Positions 1 through 7,185 of a DNA stretch of 64,000 nucleotides are shown in pieces (position 1 is the first letter of the stretch; the number at the start of each line of letters is the position of its first letter). The stretch comes from Gammaproteobacteria bacterium. GTDB lineage: Bacteria > Pseudomonadota > Gammaproteobacteria > Chromatiales > Chromatiaceae. A program made the position numbers and the translations under genes. The notes beneath the pieces were generated by a model. That model searched no databases. It was not told the DNA's origin and worked only from the letters and a program-made list of their open reading frames with translations. The stretch covers positions 1 through 64,000 of the forward strand of contig JAJFJN010000034.1 of assembly GCA_021773975.1 (NCBI GenBank). Direction: 5' to 3'.

Positions 1-33
1 CCCCTCAAAGGGGAGGGAACCAAAAAGCCTTAA

Positions 34-55
34 GTCAGTGCCATTCGGTGCTGAC
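34..55. repeat. Short imperfect hairpin beside a polypyrimidine tract
   Basis: The arms GTCAGTGCC and GGTGCTGAC face each other across a 4-base loop. A C/T-rich run on the plus strand follows to about position 115. Hairpins of this general look occur near REP-type/Y1 transposase elements, but no transposase is visible here, so this is only a structural observation. Confidence 0.35.
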
Positions 56-270
56 CCCTTTTTCCGCTTTTTTCCACCCCTTTTTCCCTTTTCCCCTTTT
101 TCCCTCTCTTTATATCAGACATAATCAAAGTGTCATTTTGAAATTGTATGGTTAACTATAGCAGAGAGAGGGGTGTTTTGAACTGTAATCCGTGTGGGTT
201 ATTAGTACGTGCTAATATCTGCAATGAACCGGGCTGATCAAAGATTGCCTTCCAATCCAATAAGAGAGTT

Positions 271-355
271 GTCGTTCCGGCAGGGATGCCGGAACCCAGG
301 TGCCAGGAATGGCAATTGTGTAGCCTCTGGATTCCCGTCTTGGCGGGAATGACGG
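271..355. repeat. Dispersed inverted-repeat element (cattccggc/gggaatgac type)
   Basis: The left arm (gttccggcagggatgccgga) and the right arm (ggattcccgtcttggcggga, then atgacgg) are each palindromic, and both resemble a small non-coding repeat scattered through intergenic regions of many Proteobacteria. The stretch 116-447 otherwise holds no convincing gene. An open frame on the minus strand here simply reads through the repeat. Confidence 0.6.
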
Positions 356-447
356 ACAAAATAGCGCCGCGAACAAATTTACCCTGCTGCAATGAATGCA
401 TCGAGGGGCAAGAAGATGGCATTGAGCATCGGGAATTGACAGGCTAA

Positions 448-1653
448 ATGAAGATTATTTTCCTCAACCGTTTTTTCTACCCTGACCACTCCGCGACCAG
501 CCAGTTGCTTACGGATCTTGCGTTTCACTTAGCTGATAAAGGCCAGGATGTGTCCGTCATCTGTAGCCGTCAGCGCTACGATGATCCTGCTTCTGAATTG
601 CCTGTTGCTGAACGGTTGAACAATGTACAGGTCTTTCGTGTTTGGACCTCACGTTTTGGTCGCCAAAATCTGATAGGGCGCGGCCTGGATTATCTTAGTT
701 TTTATTTGAGTGCTGCATGGCAGCTTTATCGATTGGCTCGGGCTGGCGATATTGTGGTAGCTAAAACTGACCCCCCTATGATTTCTGTTGTAGCTGGATG
801 GATTGCCAGGTTGCGTCGTGCGCATCTGGTGAACTGGCTACAGGATCTTTTTCCAGAAGTTGCGATAGCGTTGGATATAAAAGGGTTTGATGGCGTTCTG
901 GGCCGAATGCTCGTACGCTTGCGTAATCGCTCTCTACAGCAGGCAAGAGGTAATGTTGTGCTGGGTCAATTAATGGCACAACGTTTGGCATTAGATGGTG
1001 TATCGCAAGAGCGAATCCATATTATCCATAATTGGGCGGATGGTGAGTCGATTAAACCACTACTGGCAGTGCGTAATTCCTTGCGTAAAGAGTGGGGGCT
1101 GGAAGATAAGTTTGTGGTTGGCTATTCTGGAAACTTGGGTCGCGCCCATGAATTTGGCACGCTACTGAATGCGGCTGAGTCACTGCAGCAAGAGAAAAAG
1201 ATTGTTTTTCTATTTATAGGGGGAGGGGCGCAGTTAGTAAAGGTGCAGGAAGAAGTGCATCGCAGAGCCCTACAGAATTGCATGTTTCAGCCTTATCAAC
1301 CACGGGAAAGGCTTCATGAAAGTCTGGGTGTGCCGGATCTTCATTTGGTTGTGCTGCGGCCTGAGCTTGAGGGGCTGATTGTACCAAGCAAGTTTTATGG
1401 TATTGCTGCGGCAGGTCGGCCAACGCTGTATGTTGGTGATTCACAGGGCGAGGTGGCACAAATTATTGCCCAGGGGGATGCTGGTGTTACGGTGGCCGTT
1501 GGTGATGGAGATGGATTGGCAGAACAAATAGTGCTGCTGAATCAGGATGCAGAACGATGTGCCAGATTGGGGCGAAATGCCCGGTTGCTGTTTGATGAGG
1601 GTTTTTCCAGGCAGCGGGCACTGCATGCGTGGTCTGAGCTATTAAATTCCTAG
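448..1653 (+). CDS. Glycosyltransferase family 4 (WcaI/WbuB-like)
   Basis: A predicted cytoplasmic GT-B glycosyltransferase that adds a sugar to a surface polysaccharide or lipid-linked oligosaccharide. The N-terminus (MKIIFLNRFFYPDHSATSQL) is typical of WcaI/WbuB-like enzymes, with the YPDHSATSQ stretch in the acceptor-binding half. The C-terminal half has the donor-site pattern VGYSGNLGRAHEF, then a segment ending in GLIVPSKFYGIAAAGRP, equivalent to the E-x7-E region of GT4 enzymes (here E..GLIVPSK). The 401-residue length is normal. It is followed by an FHA-domain gene and a WecA-like initiating transferase on the same strand, so it is probably the last glycosyltransferase of a polysaccharide locus extending to the left of the window. 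Sugar and acceptor specificity cannot be read from the sequence. Confidence 0.85.
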   Translation: MKIIFLNRFFYPDHSATSQLLTDLAFHLADKGQDVSVICSRQRYDDPASELPVAERLNNVQVFRVWTSRFGRQNLIGRGLDYLSFYLSAAWQLYRLARAGDIVVAKTDPPMISVVAGWIARLRRAHLVNWLQDLFPEVAIALDIKGFDGVLGRMLVRLRNRSLQQARGNVVLGQLMAQRLALDGVSQERIHIIHNWADGESIKPLLAVRNSLRKEWGLEDKFVVGYSGNLGRAHEFGTLLNAAESLQQEKKIVFLFIGGGAQLVKVQEEVHRRALQNCMFQPYQPRERLHESLGVPDLHLVVLRPELEGLIVPSKFYGIAAAGRPTLYVGDSQGEVAQIIAQGDAGVTVAVGDGDGLAEQIVLLNQDAERCARLGRNARLLFDEGFSRQRALHAWSELLNS

Positions 1654-1830
1654 GCTATAAAATGCTGGAATTAGGATGTAAAGCAAGGAAGTTTGTATGG
1701 CGGGAAAAGTTTCTGCCTTTTTGTCCGCTAATAATCATAGGCTGTTAATAATTGAATTAAGTTGATTCTTTCTATCTATTTTTGAGGAATTTGATTCCTT
1801 CAAAACGAACCTAATAAGGTAGCAATCAGC

Positions 1831-2256
1831 ATGAGTGAGAAAAAACCAATGCTTATGGCGTTGACTCCTGAAGCAGAGACAGCGATAGGGGGGGAGAAGC
1901 TGGAGTTGGGGCCTTTTCCCTTTCGCATCGGTCGAGAATTTCGTGTGGCTTTAGTGGATGGTGTAAAGAAGGTGACAGAGCGTCGGCGGCAGGATATTGC
2001 TGTGCCGAATAATGATCTCTATTTGAAAGACTCTGGTCGGCCGCTAAATGTGTCACGACAACATCTACAGATAGAAAGCGATGAGGAAGGGGGGTATCGG
2101 GTGGTGGATCGGGGTAGCGCGTGCGGTACATTGGTTGGAAATCAGCACATTGGTGGGCATGATCAGGGAGGAGAGTCTCTCATACGTGATGGTGAGGTGT
2201 TGGTGGTGGGTACCTCTGAGTCTCCCTTTGTTTTTCGTTTTGTGTTGGAAGAATAA
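1831..2256 (+). CDS. FHA-domain protein
   Basis: A 141-residue protein made almost entirely of one forkhead-associated phosphothreonine-binding domain. Visible landmarks are FPFRIGREFRV near the start (the GR of the first conserved loop), then NVSRQHLQIE (the SxxH signature) at about residues 74-83, and DRGSACGTLVGNQHIG (the conserved GT-x-x-N turn). There is no signal peptide or membrane segment, so it should be cytoplasmic. The 177-base gap before it has no obvious terminator, so co-transcription with the upstream glycosyltransferase is possible. In polysaccharide loci such proteins may link Ser/Thr phosphorylation to synthesis; no kinase for it is obvious in the window, and that role is inference. 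Confidence 0.85.
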   Translation: MSEKKPMLMALTPEAETAIGGEKLELGPFPFRIGREFRVALVDGVKKVTERRRQDIAVPNNDLYLKDSGRPLNVSRQHLQIESDEEGGYRVVDRGSACGTLVGNQHIGGHDQGGESLIRDGEVLVVGTSESPFVFRFVLEE

Positions 2257-2357
2257 TCGTTTTTTTTATTTTGTTATTACGAAGTGAGCGTCAGATTCTC
2301 AAGTTAATACCATTGATATTTGACAAAATCCTGTAGTTTGCCAGATGGTGATTGGAT

Positions 2358-3557
2358 ATGCACAGTGAAGTGATTCTTAGTTATCTACTTGCTTTTGGTG
2401 TGGCTGTTCTGCTGCTTAGAGTCCTTGCGCGCGTTGCCTTCCGTATTGATTTGGTTGACCAGCCAAATGAGCGCAAAGATCATCATGGCGCTGTTCCTCT
2501 GATTGGTGGTCTGGCCATGTTTATGGCCTTTAGCTTTGCAGCTTTGACGCTGCCTATTCCTCTTGCACATCTACGTAGTTTGTTTGCTGGTGCTGCACTG
2601 TTAGTAGTGATTGGTGTATTAGATGATATGCATGAGTTGTCGTCAGCTGCTCGATTTGCTGCTCAGATAATTGCTGCCTTGCTTATGATTCATCAAGGTG
2701 GAGTAGTGCTCCAGGATTTTGGTGCAATTGGCTGGGCGGGAAATTGGTTTGAGCTGGGTGATTGGTCAGTGCCTTTGACGGTCTTTGCTACTGTTGGTGT
2801 TATCAATGCTCTGAATATGTCTGATGGCATGGATGGCATGGCGGGTTCTATTACGCTTTTAGTTGTTTTGTCATTAGGCGTCGTCGCTTTGGTTGCTGGT
2901 GATCTTAATAGTGTATGGTTGTTGCTGTTATTGGCTACAGTGATCTTTTCCTTTCTGTTATTTAATATGCGGATTCCAGGGCGCAAGCGTGCGTTGGTTT
3001 TTATGGGTGATGCAGGCAGCATGTTTTTAGGTTTTATTTTGGCCTGGTTTTTTGTCATTCTATCGCAAGGTGAAGGCAGGGCAATGACACCGGTAACTGC
3101 ACTGTGGTTTTTTGCAGTGCCACTGATTGATACAGTCAGTCAGATGCTTCGGAGGATATTTAAGGGGCGCTCTCCTTTTGCTCCTGACCGAGAGCATTTC
3201 CATCATATCCTGTTATTGGCGAGATATAGTCCTGAACAATCGTTGGGGATAGTTGTTATTGTTTCGATAGTAATGAGTCTGATAGGGCTTGCGGGACTCT
3301 ATCTTGGTGTGCCAGAAGTCATCATGTTTTATGGCTTCCTCCTTCTTTTTGCGATCTATTTTCTGGGCATGATATGGGCTTGGAAGGTGAGACGTTTTAT
3401 TCATCGTTCGATCTCGCGACGGCGGGATCTGCTTGATCGTCGATCCGGCAAAGATCGCCGGCAAACTGGGGATCAAAACGGTTGGGCAGGATCAGAAAGG
3501 CGTGCCGAAACAGAGGACCAGCGAAGTGGGCAGAGTAATCGTCGTAAATTGAAGTAG
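2358..3557 (+). CDS. WecA-like undecaprenyl-phosphate glycosyl-1-phosphate transferase
   Basis: A polytopic MraY/WecA-family enzyme that moves a sugar-1-phosphate from a UDP-sugar onto undecaprenyl phosphate at the inner membrane, starting glycan assembly. Sequence support: DQPNERKDHHGAVPLIGG near the N-terminus, GVLDDMHELS (aspartate-rich motif), NALNMSDGMDGMAG, FMGDAGSMFLGF and the cytoplasmic loop DREHFHHILL, in the order expected of WecA, with about ten hydrophobic segments. The C-terminal 45 residues are an unusual charged, arginine-rich tail (RRDLLDRRSGKDRR and onward) beyond the last membrane helix. The ATG at 2358 is used here; a TTG at 2352 in the same frame is possible. It likely starts the glycan made by the neighbouring glycosyltransferase; UDP-GlcNAc is the usual substrate but is not proven. 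Confidence 0.9.
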   Translation: MHSEVILSYLLAFGVAVLLLRVLARVAFRIDLVDQPNERKDHHGAVPLIGGLAMFMAFSFAALTLPIPLAHLRSLFAGAALLVVIGVLDDMHELSSAARFAAQIIAALLMIHQGGVVLQDFGAIGWAGNWFELGDWSVPLTVFATVGVINALNMSDGMDGMAGSITLLVVLSLGVVALVAGDLNSVWLLLLLATVIFSFLLFNMRIPGRKRALVFMGDAGSMFLGFILAWFFVILSQGEGRAMTPVTALWFFAVPLIDTVSQMLRRIFKGRSPFAPDREHFHHILLLARYSPEQSLGIVVIVSIVMSLIGLAGLYLGVPEVIMFYGFLLLFAIYFLGMIWAWKVRRFIHRSISRRRDLLDRRSGKDRRQTGDQNGWAGSERRAETEDQRSGQSNRRKLK

Positions 3558-3564
3558 AGCAGAT

Positions 3565-4734
3565 CTAATGGGGACTCTCTTTGTGTTTGCCAAAAATCTG
3601 TTTTTTACATCCTAAAATGAATCGATGCAGGTAGAGCAAAGGCAGCAACAGCCGGTTGCGGGTCTTATATTTGGTGAGCATATAGCGTTGCGGGGGGAAC
3701 AGGGTCTCACTGATGTAGGCCAGCTTGTCTGCGATGGTGGGTAGCAGATCCAGATTGCATTTGAACTGAGAGAGGCGACTCTGTTGCAGATAGTGGGCGG
3801 AAGGTTCAGGTCGGTTTCCGAACTCCCTCAGTTGAGTCAGAACAGTATCAGACAGCCTGGTATGAAAACGCAGCCGGGTCTGCTCCAGGGCATCCAGGCA
3901 CAGGGTGGCGACACTGAGGTCGCCTGCCTGGGCAATAAAGTATTCCAGGTTATCGGGTGTCAGGGCCTCGCACAGCAGATGGATATCATAAAGCCAGATA
4001 AGCCGATTGCTGTCGCCCTCTGCAGCATGGCCTGCACGATGCAGGCAGGCGAACAAAAGCGCATCGGCTAAGCTCAGGGTGCGTGCATGAGGGCCTAACT
4101 CAGGCACAGAAAGCGCGTTCTTCATTAGGTCTTTATATTGCAGGATGCTGGCAAAATAGGGCTGGTTACTGATTTTCCAGTGCAGATCCAGTTGATGCAC
4201 AAAACCACTTTTTTCCTTTTTTATGCAGGTAGCCTGGGTTCTGACAAAATTACCGCTTACGGCATTGGGAAATAGGTAACCCAGCCCTGTCAGAATACGG
4301 ATGGTGCCTTCTCTCCCTGCAATAGGGATGAGCAGGTCTGTGTCGCAGCGCGGCCTCAATGTGGGGTTTGGGTACAATAGGTAGGCCAGTGGTGTTCCTT
4401 TCATCAATAATGGCTGGATACCCGCCTTTGCAAGGGCTGCGAGTACTTGCTGAAGTTCATGATTTCTTGCCAACTCAGCTGCGGCTTCCAATGTGGCCTG
4501 GGCATGCAGCCTCTCCACCAATTGTCTGGGAACTTCGACGGAACTGGCAGTGGGTTGCAATTGGTGGTGCAGCAGTGGTATGACGCCGTGCTTCTGAGCA
4601 AAGCCTAGCAGCTGCTTAAATTCTGGTTCAGCCAGATTAATTGGTTTGCTGTTTAGTATGGCCAGGCAAGTTTGCTCCGCATCTCGTGTTTCCGGGTTTT
4701 CGGTGGAATTCTGCTGGCTGGGTTTTTGTTTCAT
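3565..4734 (-). CDS. Nucleotidyltransferase family protein (PF14907-like)
   Basis: A 389-residue member of the uncharacterised nucleotidyltransferase family found in polysaccharide/PEP-CTERM loci and in some lasso-peptide clusters. The core is IQPLLMKGTPLAYLLYPNPT followed by LRPRCDTDLLI: the D-x-D of DTDLL is the presumed metal-binding pair of the nucleotidyltransferase fold, and the KG upstream is conserved in the family. A predominantly helical C-terminal half follows. It lies on the same strand as the lasso-peptide genes but is separated from them by a plus-strand PEP-CTERM gene. In clusters elsewhere, members are linked to modification of the mature lasso peptide. Whether this one acts on the peptide, on a glycan or on something else is open. 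Confidence 0.75.
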   Translation of the reverse strand: MKQKPSQQNSTENPETRDAEQTCLAILNSKPINLAEPEFKQLLGFAQKHGVIPLLHHQLQPTASSVEVPRQLVERLHAQATLEAAAELARNHELQQVLAALAKAGIQPLLMKGTPLAYLLYPNPTLRPRCDTDLLIPIAGREGTIRILTGLGYLFPNAVSGNFVRTQATCIKKEKSGFVHQLDLHWKISNQPYFASILQYKDLMKNALSVPELGPHARTLSLADALLFACLHRAGHAAEGDSNRLIWLYDIHLLCEALTPDNLEYFIAQAGDLSVATLCLDALEQTRLRFHTRLSDTVLTQLREFGNRPEPSAHYLQQSRLSQFKCNLDLLPTIADKLAYISETLFPPQRYMLTKYKTRNRLLLPLLYLHRFILGCKKQIFGKHKESPH

Positions 4735-5171
4735 CCCCGTATGCTAGTACGATGTTGGGTGGCTGTATACTGCGTAAATATGTCAAATGAGTGCCGATTT
4801 GCTCATCTATGGGTCTAGCCCAAAATGGACTACAGCAAATAACAATTACGATTACCATAATGGAAATGAATTTTCTAAGTTGGTGTCAGAAAATTATACA
4901 CTTGGTGAATAAGGTTTTTCTAAAGCATTACTATTTGAATTATAAGGATAAATTGCTAAAGTTTGATTCGTTTATAGGGGCAAATGGGAACCCTGTTACT
5001 TAGATAGCATAGAGGGCTGTTAGTTTTTTTTACAGTATATGATGAACATATAACAAGGCTTTCCGTAACGCCATGAAAACATTGAATTTATTATTTTGGC
5101 TTAAATGTTGCATTCATATCTTTAAATATAAGGTACTTGGGATTATTGTAATTTGAGTGGGAGTGTAAGAA
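4735..5171. other. AT-rich intergenic region
   Basis: These 437 bases separate divergent genes (nucleotidyltransferase leftward, PEP-CTERM protein rightward) and should hold both promoters. A 70-codon frame at 4791-5003 has low-complexity content and no ribosome-binding site, and was not accepted. No repeat, hairpin or RNA gene was recognised. Confidence 0.5.
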
Positions 5172-5924
5172 ATGAAAAATAAGTTATTGAGAAGTGGGCT
5201 AATAGGGCTTTTTGGCTTGATTATCAATGCTGGTGTACAAGCGGTTCCGATTGTAGGCGGACTAGGCACCAATGCTGTTAGCCCTGCCTTGGATTTTTCG
5301 ACTCATAACGGTGATTATGCAGGTGTTTTGACAGTTGATGGGTTTCAGTTTGCTGAGCATTTCAATGGGCAAGTTGTGTCAAGTCAGATTGGCCCAACTG
5401 TAACCTTGCCTATTATTGGTTCAGTACTACCAGAGCACGATGTGGTTACAGGAACTCCAACTGGCCCGCTGAGTTTGGCTCCTGCAGGAACCGGTACGGG
5501 CCCAAATAATATCGGTGTGATTGGTGCTATTAATGCCGTTTATGGGTATGGTTCAGATGGTACTGGTCTTAAAGGTGTAGGAGCATTGTCCATATTGTTT
5601 CCTCATAATCTTTTCGAGATTGGATTCAACATCATAGGAGCAGCAGGTGGAACTGATACCCTATTCTTTCAGTTTTTTGAAGCAGATGGGCAGCTGATCG
5701 GGAATGAGTTAGTGATGGATGCGTTAAACGGAAGCTATGGGTTCAAAACAGACCTAAGCTACAATGGGTTGGGGATTCGGGGTATGACTATTTCTAATCT
5801 AGATGAAGGTGGTTTAGCGCTTGTGTTTCCAAAGAAAACGGTTCCCGCTCCTGCGACGCTCTTGTTGTTAATAGGAGGGTTGGGATTAATAAGTGTGCGT
5901 CGTTTGCGGGGGAGAGAAACTTAA
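5172..5924 (+). CDS. PEP-CTERM-like secreted protein
   Basis: A 250-residue exported protein. It begins with a signal peptide (MKNKLLRSGLIGLFGLIINA, cleavage expected near VQA-VP) and ends with a sorting tail: VPAPATLLLLIGGLGLISVR followed by RLRGRE. That is the pattern of PEP-CTERM proteins (V-P-x-P-A/S, hydrophobic helix, arginine cluster), recognised and cleaved by exosortase. The middle is glycine- and threonine-rich, fits an extracellular beta-rich domain, and has no cysteines. Its last bases overlap the stop codon of the convergent kinase gene on the other strand (5921-5924). No exosortase gene is in the window. PEP-CTERM proteins typically accompany exopolysaccharide loci, which fits the glycosyltransferases upstream. 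Its specific job is unknown. Confidence 0.8.
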   Translation: MKNKLLRSGLIGLFGLIINAGVQAVPIVGGLGTNAVSPALDFSTHNGDYAGVLTVDGFQFAEHFNGQVVSSQIGPTVTLPIIGSVLPEHDVVTGTPTGPLSLAPAGTGTGPNNIGVIGAINAVYGYGSDGTGLKGVGALSILFPHNLFEIGFNIIGAAGGTDTLFFQFFEADGQLIGNELVMDALNGSYGFKTDLSYNGLGIRGMTISNLDEGGLALVFPKKTVPAPATLLLLIGGLGLISVRRLRGRET

Positions 5925-6991
5925 TTTTTCCGTAAGAAGTATGAAGAGTTAGGGCGGCTTAGGCCGCCCTTTTTTGTGGTATTCGTAGGGGCTTTGCCTG
6001 AGTGGTCGCATCGAATGTTAGATACATCTTTCTTCAGCAATTGGCATACCTCATCGAGTCGTTGAAAACCGCTGGGATAACGTAAGCGTTTGACCTGTAC
6101 CTGGGTGAGTAACTTAGCAAGCTGTTTGAGTCGCAGCGCTTCAACTCCCATAGCCCTGGGTGCCCCTCCGATCAGGCTGTTCTCAAGAAGTGCAAGCATT
6201 GCCTCTGTAGGTGTCAGCGTTTGGATTTGGATTGGTTCCTTGTTGTTTTCAGTTGTTCTGTCTAGCATATAAACAACTGAGAGTATTTTAGGTTGTTGCG
6301 GTATGCTCTTGTCCTTATGGTCTGTTGGTATATCCAGTATTCTTTTTTCGAAATGTTCATGTACCCGTGGTGAATTTTCGATGGCCTGAGCTGTAGTAAA
6401 TTGTTTGCCTGAATCAGGCCAGAGGCGCATGGAGGCTGGGCCAGGGAAGATGGGCCATTGATCGTTGATGTTGCGCAGTGGAAGCATATCATCTGCGAGG
6501 AGTGTATGGCCGTGTTGGAGCAAGGCTGCGGTAAGGGTGCTCTTTCCAGTTTGGCTTTTAGCCATGAGTCCAACTCCGTGACCATCAATAGCTAGGCTGT
6601 TGGCATGCAGGCAAGGGATATTCTGCTGCTCTAATAAAAAGGCAAGGCCGAAGCTATGGAGGTAATGTTCTGAACCCGTTCCACCAGGTTCCCAGTAGAC
6701 TAGAATTTCATTATCCCGGTATGCAAATGCACCGCACCCTTGGCAATGAATATCTAGTATATAGGAATTTGGTTCGGTGCCACGGTATAGTGTAAATGTG
6801 GAAGATGATTCAGTGTGACTCCAGAGAGCCGCCCCAACTGGATGGGGTTTGTTTTTGGTAGGGGTGACCTGGATTTGCGAGCCTAATGCTTGTGTATTAT
6901 GTTTCCTTATCGAAGCGCCCGTAGTATCACTGGGGGACAGAATTTGAATGCCATGAATCCATTTGCAACATCTATTAGGGCTTACCTGCAT
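5921..6991 (-). CDS. HPr-kinase-like protein of the lasso-peptide cluster
   Basis: A 356-residue P-loop protein of the HprK-like family. The nucleotide-binding loop GLMAKSQTGKSTLTAALL lies at about residues 141-158, and LLADDML at about 164-170 matches the LVADD element of HPr kinases. There is no HPr or PTS gene nearby. It lies 38 bases downstream of the lasso precursor gene on the same strand. In Bacillota and Proteobacteria, lasso clusters with such kinases modify the precursor, the best-known case being phosphorylation of a C-terminal serine. Here the predicted core ends in Thr-Glu rather than Ser, so the target residue may differ. The N-terminal 50 residues and basic C-terminal tail are poorly conserved. 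The ATG at 6991 is the first usable start, though its ribosome-binding site is weak. Confidence 0.75.
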   Translation of the reverse strand: MQVSPNRCCKWIHGIQILSPSDTTGASIRKHNTQALGSQIQVTPTKNKPHPVGAALWSHTESSSTFTLYRGTEPNSYILDIHCQGCGAFAYRDNEILVYWEPGGTGSEHYLHSFGLAFLLEQQNIPCLHANSLAIDGHGVGLMAKSQTGKSTLTAALLQHGHTLLADDMLPLRNINDQWPIFPGPASMRLWPDSGKQFTTAQAIENSPRVHEHFEKRILDIPTDHKDKSIPQQPKILSVVYMLDRTTENNKEPIQIQTLTPTEAMLALLENSLIGGAPRAMGVEALRLKQLAKLLTQVQVKRLRYPSGFQRLDEVCQLLKKDVSNIRCDHSGKAPTNTTKKGGLSRPNSSYFLRKN

Positions 6992-7029
6992 ATCATGGGG
7001 TTCACCTATCCAGTGTTGTGATTGCTTGA

Positions 7030-7185
7030 TTATTCTGTTCCGCCTGATTTCGGTTGTGAGAGGCTATCTATACCGGATAAACCAAATCCTCGCGTCAATT
7101 CTTGGAGTGTCCCTGCTTTTGTTAGTACCGGTGGATTGTACGGTTTTTTGGCGCTGTATTTTTTTGGGTAGGATGGTTTCTTCAT
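7030..7185 (-). CDS. Lasso peptide precursor (A), 51 aa
   Basis: A 51-residue precursor hidden between the cyclase and kinase genes. The leader (residues 1-32) is lysine- and proline-rich and ends with the hallmark YNPPVLTKAGTLQELTR: Y16-x-x-P19-x-L21, then G25, then Thr31 at position -2 of the core. The core (33-51) is GFGLSGIDSLSQPKSGGTE. Gly1 and Asp8 are positioned for an eight-residue macrolactam ring (GFGLSGID) threaded by an 11-residue tail; Asp8 is the only acidic residue in the allowed 7-9 window. The ATG shares bases with the cyclase stop (ATGA) and has a good ribosome-binding site, AGGAG, in the end of the cyclase gene. It is flanked by all genes a lasso peptide needs. The core matches no lasso peptide I can recall. 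Processing and ring closure are inferred. Confidence 0.9.
   Translation of the reverse strand: MKKPSYPKKYSAKKPYNPPVLTKAGTLQELTRGFGLSGIDSLSQPKSGGTE

Noticed and set aside
4791-5003. 70-codon plus-strand frame between the nucleotidyltransferase and the PEP-CTERM gene
   Set aside because: Low-complexity composition and no ribosome-binding site; more likely promoter DNA.
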